Made by a program: the position numbers and the translations under genes
Assembly (NCBI GenBank): GCA_011109175.1
Contig: RDEW01000015.1
Location: 1,150,882 to 1,214,881 of the forward strand
DNA length: 64,000 nucleotides
Direction of reading: 5' to 3'
DNA from: Dicyema japonicum
Taxonomy: Eukaryota > Dicyemida > Rhombozoa > Dicyemidae
Shown: piece after piece, positions 54,901-64,000 of the stretch
How positions within the stretch are numbered: position 1 is the stretch's first letter
Layout of the letters: each line of letters opens with the position of its first letter
The notes under the pieces: generated by a model
Databases searched by the model: none
The model's input: only the letters and a program-made list of their open reading frames with translations
Told to the model about the DNA's origin: nothing

Positions 54901-57900
54901 CACAAGCATACTCAACCGTCGGTTTTAGAAGTTGATTATACAAGACGACAGCGCACTCCCGTGACGCCTGGACATTAAGAACGATTTTATTATATTTAGT
55001 TTCCTGAGACCCTTTGTCATGACGTTCTTCACATGTTGAGAAAATATCATCAATGTCGGAAAGTCACTCCCAGAATAGTTGGATGAATCTGTAAAGGTAG
55101 AGAATAGTTGGATGAATTTTCCAAATCAGATGAAATTTGTTGATGATTCATCTTCAGTGAGTTTCTTTGCTTAATGAGAAGACGAGGTTCCGAGTCCAGA
55201 GTAGTCATGTAAGATTTGTAAACTGCACGTGGGACAAACAACTTTTCAGCTCGAAAGATTACATAGTTTAGATGGTCCACTGCTTTGTCGATGGAGCAAA
55301 ATGAGCTGGGATCAAAATGTAATAGGTTATGGTTAATGAAAAGCTTGAATTGAAATTTCTTTTAGATCTTGAAGGTTGCTTTAATTCTACATGAGTTATT
55401 GAATCGGATCAGTTTTAATATAATCGGATTATGATAACTATGAAAATCGTAGAAGACGTTCCATGAAATCATCGGGTAATCCTAGAGGAAGCAAAAGATA
55501 TGTCGGGGAGGTTGGGTTGTCATTTCTTCGTACTGGTGTCCTTATGAGGATGTTCGAGTAATTAAGAATCACCATTTTTTCGAAAGAGTCGATAATTAGA
55601 CTCCCCCTCTTGTCTGCCGACTAAGTACTGAACCATTGGGAATGTTTGGCATTGAAATCTCCACATAGAAACACATTTCGAATTTTTTGTAGTTTGTCGA
55701 GCTTTGGAACATATTTTATTACAACAGGATCCCGGCGGCGGAATGTAAATGTTGAATAGAATAAGATGTTCTGACCCATTAATAAGATCAATAAAAATTT
55801 GTTCTGCGGTCCTGTCGTGTAGAATTAAATCATCCACATGCGAGCTCACATCGTGGAGGATAAACCGTTTTTAATAATGGTAAGTAAGCCGTCACCACGT
55901 CCAATACGGTCTTTTCTGATAAAGATGTATCCAGGAAAAAGGGGTTGTACTTTGTAGAAAGTTTTGACTCCTGGATAAGGCAAATGTCAATCTTGTGCTT
56001 CGATAATAGACATCGTAACTCCAAAATCTTTGTTTTTATACCGTTAGCATTGAGTTGCATAATAACTAGTGGTTTTGGTCAGGTTTTGTTCAATATCTCC
56101 AGAAAGAACTAGAATCCAGAGGAACAAACAACATCTCGAGTTTCCAGCTGAGGTATACCATCCAGGCATACGTGGAGTCTGGATGGGGAAGAGAAAATGG
56201 TTCATTTTGATGTTATTCGACACTGAGCGACCATGAAAGGTGAACCACATGACGCCACGCTAATATTTTTCAAACAAACAGCTATAATTAATGTAATCAC
56301 GTATTATGATTATTGCTTAAATTATTCCAAAGACTAAGGTAAAACCAAACTAATAATTCCTTGATCCTAACAAATTCCAGCAGAATCTTCACTCAAGCAC
56401 AGTGATCCAGAGGACGTTGTTCGGGAGAACTGAAGTCGATTGCAGAACTCGTCGTCAGGGGACGAAGTTTTTTCCCAGTGGAATGTATGGATCCTTTTGA
56501 ATGCTGAACAGGAATTTGGACGTTTCCTGAGTAAGATGGATCCATTGAAGCCACCAGAGGGAACGAAGAGAAATCTTCAACAGATAACCGCATGCACCAC
56601 CACCCGACAGTCATTAAAAGCCGTATCAAATTATTCGAGCAAAGATTTGTTAGTCAAAAATTAAATTAATGATTATAAAATTATTTTTTGATTCTGTGCG
56701 TGAATTTTGAAGCTTTACAAGCAATCATTGAGCAAACTTGCCATGTTGTAATAATTAACTCCTGTCCTCAGTCGGTCTCTAAAATAATAAATTTAACGAT
56801 GACAATAGCCAATCAATGGTGAATAGAAGGGCAGCAAAATTCGACCTCAATGTGAATGACTTTAGCATAATTATAACGAGGACAATGCTCGCATTGGGAA
56901 TGGTTGAAGTGCAATGACTGCCAAAGAAATTAGAAATCTTAATATTAAGTAGATATACATTGCTATGACTTATTTGGCTTGGTGAAAGGGGAGTTTTTGA
57001 ATGGCTGCACAGAACATGAGCGCACATGTAATGTATGCGGCCGATCCCGAAGCACAAATTGGAACAGACAGAGCCACAGCTGAGCCTGCTTGATTGGAGT
57101 CACACTCAAACTCATTCGTTAAGGCTTCTGATAATTTGGGCACACCACTCAAACTGTATTCAATAGTACATCACAAACCTTGAAGCTGTAGAAATAGAAA
57201 CCAAAAGTCCAGTGAAAAACCCTTCCCATCAAATAGAGTGGATTCCTTCTGGTTACCAAATATATTGTAAGGGGAATGAAAATAAACAGTTGAACAATCA
57301 AGGTGAGCGTCACAGTCAAAGAAAAGTATCCAAGGGAATGAAAGACTGAGTAATATCTGAAGTTTTTGATTATAACTCCAATAATTATCGACATTATTCC
57401 AACCGGCATAAATCAAAATATACATCAAAAGTACAGAAATAACTTTTTGAAGAAATATGTAACAATTTTCTGTATTGCTGTCATAAAATCCAATATTATA
57501 ATAACTTGATCTTTCATGCTGTTAGCGATTAGTCCAAAAAATATGGTAACCACGACAAGTCCTACAAAATCCTCAACTCCCATACCGATAATATTACTTC
57601 CTGGAGTAACCACCAAATCTTTCTTAACCTCCCATTAGTAGAATCTGTATAAACTGTAAGAGTCTATTAATAGTTTTGACATAATACCGATGAGAAAAAT
57701 GCCTCTAACAAATTGTTGGGAATAAGATTTCTTTAATTTAAAAATATTTAATGCCTGAAAAAGTCTGCTAGGAGATCACTGGGAGTCAGACTGGTATCAG
57801 AAACCGTGTCAACATCGGAAGATAAATTAAAAGTATTGCGACCTACATAAATTCAGAGTCAACTTCCCGGTTTTATCAGATAAAAAAATCCAAGAGCAAT

Positions 57901-60900
57901 GGAATTCATAATAATGTTGATAAATATGCCATAACTGAGAACAATTCCAATGGTTTTTGTGCTGTCTGCGGGATTCACCGAGGAAATGGCTTGTTGTTAA
58001 TATCATAACTACCCACAAAAATACTTGGAAGAATCAACGGGAGGACTAGCATGTTTAAACAACGTAAGAAAAGTTCTCCCGGGATTCCTATTTTTAGCAT
58101 AAATAGCAACCAATCCAAGTTATTGCATTTTCTGATAAATTGTAGTTTCTTAGCAGAATACCAATACCGAATCCAATCCCAACACAAAGGAATGTGCACA
58201 GTAATAAGCAATTTAGGCGCAAAATTCGAATTAGCCCAGATCGATTCATTTTAAAAATATAGTTTATTCCCTTTTATTAAATAAATATTTTATAAACAAT
58301 TTATAATTTTATTAAAAATTATATTTTATTCATGATTTTCACAAAATATTATAAAAAACATAAACTTATGACCTATCGATAGCTAATATGGCTCTTCGTA
58401 AAGTTAAATATTTGGTCATTTACACTGTATAAGATTATAGTCTTCTAAATTTATAAAAAGTTAATCTCAAATTATAATTTTTAAAATAACTAATTATCAA
58501 CTTGTTGTTTTATCATCTATGATTAGCATGAAGTGTCACGTAGTACCTTACCAAAACCATAATATCCTATTATTATCGAACCTAATTATCTGGCATTTCA
58601 TTTATTAACTAAAACCATAATCACGTGTCATTATATAATTTTAAAATGATCTAATATTTCATAAAATTGTGAGTATTGACCAAAAATTAATAAAATATAT
58701 AAGGTTCCTCTAACTATTATTGAAGTCCTTATTGAACAAGGCTGTAGTTCTACCAGTACCGTGTTAGTAATAATAAACTAAGCGGCTCCACCTTGATAAA
58801 GAAAACGTGCTATTGTTTAAGGAAAGTATGTATTCTAAGATCATTAAATCCCAAAAAACACATATAATAATAATAACAGCCTTTTCACGAGAGCTATAAT
58901 ATTTATAGCTCCGCATAGGAGGATACACACTATATTTAAGTAAAGAACAGTTAATTTTAACTAATCGTAGAACCAGGGAATGATCTTCACTTTTTTTCTT
59001 TTTCTTGTGTGTGGGTTCCGCAGTGAATATCCACTGATGACGGCGTCACTCGTCAAGCCCTTTTAGCATCGTAGATGCGTGGAACCTTCCACCAGGTGAA
59101 CAGCAGCGAGAATCGAACCCGTAACCTAAGCCACTTTAGCCCGACGCCTAACCACTATGCCACCAGAAAACAGATATGACCACAATAATCAGTCGAAAAT
59201 ACATATTTTAAAAATCTGGAATTCTCGGTGTCAAGAAAATGAATTACCAAAGGAATGTTTAATCGAAAAATAAGTAAGTCATTCGCTCCTGTTTAATCGT
59301 CTGAGTGATATCAACGTTGACGTAACTCAGTCTTACTGCATTGGTAATCTTTAGGGCGATTTTTTGTCAATAAAGTCAAAAATTGATTTGTTCTTTAAAA
59401 TTGTTTAAAATTTATAAAAATGTAGTTTTTAATAAAAAAAAATATTATATTAATCAAAAGTTATAAAGTCAAAAAAGTCAAAATTTTTGGTTATGTCAAA
59501 AAAGGCCAAAATTAAATTTTTAGGTCAGTAAAATAAAAAATGTTGATTTTTTTTAATTTTTCGAGTTTTTAAATAAAATACTAGCATGGGATCAATTATC
59601 ATCATTCACTGTTCTGCCTTGTCTCCAAGAAAATATTTTTAATGTCATGTCGCCCATTGTCTTTTAACTCTTCGATTATCTCTCAGATAATTGACGCTGT
59701 TCTAAGGGATTGTGCAATAGATCGAAGGCTGGGTACGAAGGCATGGGATTAAATGGAAAAGGATTCAGAAATCTTTCCGGGACTACCTTGTTGACTTGAG
59801 TATCGCAATGGGCCCATATCTGTGTAATACGAGTTTTGAACATCCCGCTAAACACAAGACGACTTGGGTGGGCTACCGATACGGGATTAATGGGCAGCCT
59901 ATATACAATATTCTATTAAACCGTCAAGAAATGATTAAAAATGGAGATACGAAAAAAAACTTGGTTCACTGTTAGGAGACCCGGAGGATATCAGCAGAAA
60001 AATATCTTCTTTAAGAAAATGTGGAATCTTTTGATACAAAAAGGGCTCATCTCTCTCTGACCTCTGCTAAAATTGTATAACACGTTATAGACTTGCTTTC
60101 CAAGGGAGGCCGAGACGGACATTACCTGTATGTCTAAAAGAAGACTACCAGAGGATCGGAAAAAATTTTAATTCCGTGGATGACCTTGGTGATATTCGAA
60201 TGCGAGCAAGGAACAAAAGGTCCTGGAAATTGATGACACCGAAGATCGTTGAAAGTATATCTCAAGTAAAACCCGATCTAGTCAGAGCAACATGAACGAT
60301 CTCTTAGTTAGCTACGCCGAGATTATATTTTATCAAAAATACTAATTTCTTCCTTGGTAGTCTCTCCCTAATGCAATTCACGAAAATCTTGGGACTGTAA
60401 ATAAGAAACTCGAAAATGCAGATGCCCCTGATGTCCTTTGAAAAATCGCCTTCTCAAGGAGAGCGTGGAGGAATCTAACACGGAAGATTGTCCACGGTGT
60501 TGCAGAAGCGACGAGAAGATTACTTTTTTTTAGTTGCGTTTTAAAAAATAATATAAATTTCTTGGATTGACGAGTGACGCTGTTATTAATCAATGCAGAA
60601 CCGGATTGTCTCAGATCTCACATGCAAGCAAAAAGAAAATAAAAAAAGGTTCCCATTCAAAATGGCATTTTTCAAAATAACCTCCAATTAATTTTTCAGG
60701 TTTTAAATAAGTTCATCAATTAACACATTTTAGGTAAAAAAGTCATCTTTTTTAAATCTTATAAAAATTGGTTTTAAAAGGTCCTTCAAGCACAAGCACT
60801 GTCAGAAGTTGGACTGGAATTAAATTGCAGTTAATGCGAAATCTACAATTGTAGACTTTCAGAACAGAAATATTCAAAAGCTTTGTCATCTTCGGAAATT

Positions 60901-63900
60901 TACTGCCTGCAAGTATTCCCACACCGATGAAAACCTTATATTCCTCGGATCCCCAATCACCATAAATGCAATGGGAAAAGCTATGCGCAATAAACGAATG
61001 TTACTCGGAAAGACTCTGGACCGCTTGTGTCTACTTGGCATGCACACGTCACTATTTTTTAGGATAAACAGTCTCAACCTACAGAGGCTTGCATATTTGC
61101 TGAGGACTACTCCCTATTTCACCCAGTGTAACCAACTCGCATAGATTAATGGGATCTTCCGTACAACAGCGGAGCGTATCTTCAACGTCCGGTTCGAGGA
61201 TTACTCATGGAAGCAAGTCAGTGAGACTCGGAGGGCTTGGAATTTGCAACCCAGTAGACCTTTCTCTCCCTGTTATATCTCTCATCGCTAATGGCCTGTA
61301 ACACCCTTGTCAAAAGGATTCTACACTCCTTCCCTGAATTCTCTATTGACAAGAACGCCGGTCATGCTCGTGAGGCCTGGAGCCGTGCTTATCAGATTTC
61401 TCTGCCTTCCTCGTTCTTTCAGAGGGGCCTGTACCATGTTATATGCTGGAATTCTTTCGAAGATTCGCTAGTGTCATCTAGCCAACATCGCCATGCCTGT
61501 TTGTTGTCGGGACGTCTTTCGAGAGCGGTGCCTGGCTCAACGCCGTTCCCAATGGAGTTTTGGGTAACTTCTTGAATGATAAATGCGTCCGTATTGGGAT
61601 CTCATTATGACTGGGATTAAAAGTCTGTTCCACATCCGTGCCGATACGGAGACCAGATCGACTGTTTTGGCTTACATCCTCTTTCCTGCAGGAAAAGTGC
61701 AGACAGATTTCCCATACACATGGCCTTCAACGAAGTCGTTAGGAAAGCTTTGGACGCAGTCGGAAACCCTCCATGCTCGAACCAGTCGGTCTTTGCAGGT
61801 GTGACAGGACGACCAGATGGGATGACTATTTTCCTTTTGAAGCCAGTAAACCATTTGTCTGGGACGTCAACTGCACTGACACGTATGCCCCTTGCAACTA
61901 CTCCAGAGTACCTCTGGGGCCTGTTTTGCTGCTGAGAAGGCCAAGAGGTTGAAACGGCCAAGTACGCGGTCTTAACCAAGGACTTTTTGTTTCCCCCACT
62001 CGCCGTTGAGACGTCTGGTTCCCTTGCGCCTGCGACGCTGGAATTCTTGAGTCGTCTAGGGAATCGAATTATTTGAGCGAATCTCGCTCGCCATTTTGAG
62101 AGGGAATAGCCACGCAGTCAGGACAGCCGCTATATGACCATTTGCTCTCTTTTCTTTACTAAATAAAACAAAAAAATAAAAAATAAAATTATTTTTAAGT
62201 TTGACATTAAGACCAATTTTCTTCCATCAGAAAATTCAACCAGGAGATACCAGAGGATCACTCGTCCACTGCGTGCTTGTGTTGGATCGAGGTAAGACCA
62301 CCGGGCCAAGCTGAGAGCCCTATTGTAATTCGCCGGGATCACATAATTCTTGTTTTTGTCTTTAACTATGGTCTTTGGAAATAAATTTTAAAATTTCAAT
62401 TTCAACCTATACATAAATTTGAATAATACCCCGACACGTGAATTAGATAAGATAGAGACTATTTCGCAAGTATCAGAATACTTGGACTCTAACTTATCAA
62501 GCATCAATGCTGGGTTAGTTCCCTAATCTTTCGTGATTCGTACATTAAATACACCTCAAACTTAACTTGATCTCCAATAGCATAATTTTACTTGCAACAA
62601 TTATTCTATTCATCCGTCGATAGTATTTGTCGTCACCCACAATTGGTGTTAACTTAAAATCAAAGAATTATACAAAATTGTAATTTATAAATTAAAAACC
62701 GCTATTAATTCGTTCCTAACGACTCTTACTACTAAACCATTTTCAGATTCATTGAGAACCATGTTTAATGAGAAAAGTTCTAAACGGGGAAAGTACGCGG
62801 TCCTACCCGAGGATTTTTTTATTCTGTTCGCGGTTGAAACGTCTGGTTCCCTTGGGCCTGGGATGTTAAAATTATTGAGTCGTCTAGAGAATCGGATTTA
62901 TGCACGAATAGGAGATCCACGTGTGCGCTAGTAGTTAATTTAGCGAATCTCACACGACATCCTTTGAGGGAATAGCCATGCTGTCAGGCAGCCGTTGTAT
63001 GACCTTTTTGTTTATCTTATTTTAACAATAAACCACAATGTTATTTTAAAAAAATAAGATAAATAGGAAGACTAAAAAATTTAGAAGAAATAGAAAATTT
63101 AAACGAATATTAAGACATTGTAATTTATGCATAAATATAAGTATTAGTACATTCCCCAAAAACTGGTTGTTTATCAAATTCTTCTCCATCAATTCCAAAG
63201 GTAACTTCTCTGTCAGGAGGGTAGATTTTAAAGGCTGTAATTTCAATGACACAAATCTTATCAAAGGAATAAAAGTTGGGACTTTTACTAGTCAATAAAT
63301 ATTTTAGTTTTTCATATCTGCTTTCTGAGGAAACCAAATACTACAAATTATTAACTAAAATACCAAATTAGCAGTTCCACTAAACGAACTGAATCCTTTG
63401 AGTCCTCCTGCAGACTTACCAAAGTGAGAATGTCCAGAAACAACAACACAACAAAATTTCCAATAATCTTCTTCCAACCTGCAGGAATATCTTCTGATTC
63501 CACAAAAAGATCTCTAAGGAAAGGTTTTACTGGTTTGTCGAAGTCGACTGGTTTGTACAAAATTTTGTATTCATCATTCGTATATGGGTCTTTTAACTAA
63601 ATTATTAATATAACACGTAAGTAGAAGCTTCATTGCTGTAAACGGAATCTTTAATGACCGATAAGCTGTTCTCCCACTTTTTATGTCTACGTCAGCAAGC
63701 AATCCAAATGAAATGACTATAAAAGCTTTCATATTCTTTTTCTCATGTGGTAGCACTATGGAAAATGAATTCATATTTCTAGTTCGTTTTTCATTGTATG
63801 CCGAAATACAGTTGTTAGTATATTCCGCTAGGGTACGGCAACTGCAATAATGTTAAGGGAATACTTCAGACTATCAAACAAACTTGTATAAATTCCGTTT

Positions 63901-64000
63901 TCCGTTCCACCTGGAAAAAACATTAAGGGAATGTCATAACAATCACAATTTCTTTCATACAAAACATTCATAGACTAAAACTTGAAAATTGTTAAAACTC

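Overview
This window looks like nuclear DNA of a highly reduced, parasitic animal, most likely a dicyemid (mesozoan); that assignment is inference. The host genes are animal-type (ATAD3, LANCL, SLC1, SLC7, sphingosine kinase, HFM1, RAD51D, a TMEM218-like protein) and are cut by spliceosomal introns of only about 17-35 nt. Introns this short in an animal background, with AT-rich coding sequence, best fit dicyemids; an orthonectid is the main alternative. The standard genetic code fits every gene read.

Layout. 1-5 kb: degenerate LINE pieces and a tRNA-derived SINE with 13-bp target duplications. 5.7-7.4 kb (-): SLC7-type amino-acid transporter. 8.1-11.4 kb (-): a nearly intact APE-type LINE carrying a 2A-like peptide. 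12.9-15.95 kb (-): a degenerate RTE-type LINE whose 3' tail is shared by the SINE. 16-19 kb (+): multi-EF-hand protein. 19.5-21.5 kb (-): ATAD3. 21.9-24.1 kb: two other LINE families, nested. 24.25-25.37 kb (+): TTI2-like protein. 26.55-26.91 kb (+): TMEM218-like protein. 28.95-30.28 kb (-): LANCL. 31.89-32.22 kb (+): small unknown gene. 33.77-34.77 kb (-): RAD51D-like. 35-37.3 kb: LINE copies, one split by a SINE. 37.6-41.67 kb (+): HFM1/MER3 helicase. 43.4-44.7 kb (+): unknown multi-exon gene, followed by a hAT element with an 8-bp target duplication. 47 kb: an internally deleted RTE derivative with a recognisable empty site at 25.48 kb. 48.9-51.4 kb: LINE-R remnant. 51.7-52.5 kb (+): stomatin-like. 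55-56.6 kb: LINE with an eroded 2A site. 56.7-58.25 kb (-): SLC1-type carrier with an unusual NMDGT motif. 58.9 kb: third SINE copy. 60.8-63 kb: LINE-R. 63.1-64 kb (-): sphingosine kinase, cut by the window edge.

The host genes do not form an operon. Loose themes are cilia (EF-hand protein, TMEM218-like), recombination and genome maintenance (HFM1, RAD51D, TTI2) and transport or lipid signalling. More than half of the sequence is retrotransposon debris. The most interesting structures are the micro-introns, the 2A-bearing LINE, and the RTE/SINE pair sharing a 3' hairpin. Intron positions were worked out by eye from reading-frame continuity and remembered family resemblance; no database search was run. 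A few junctions do not resolve to GT-AG introns, from assembly errors, decay or my reading.
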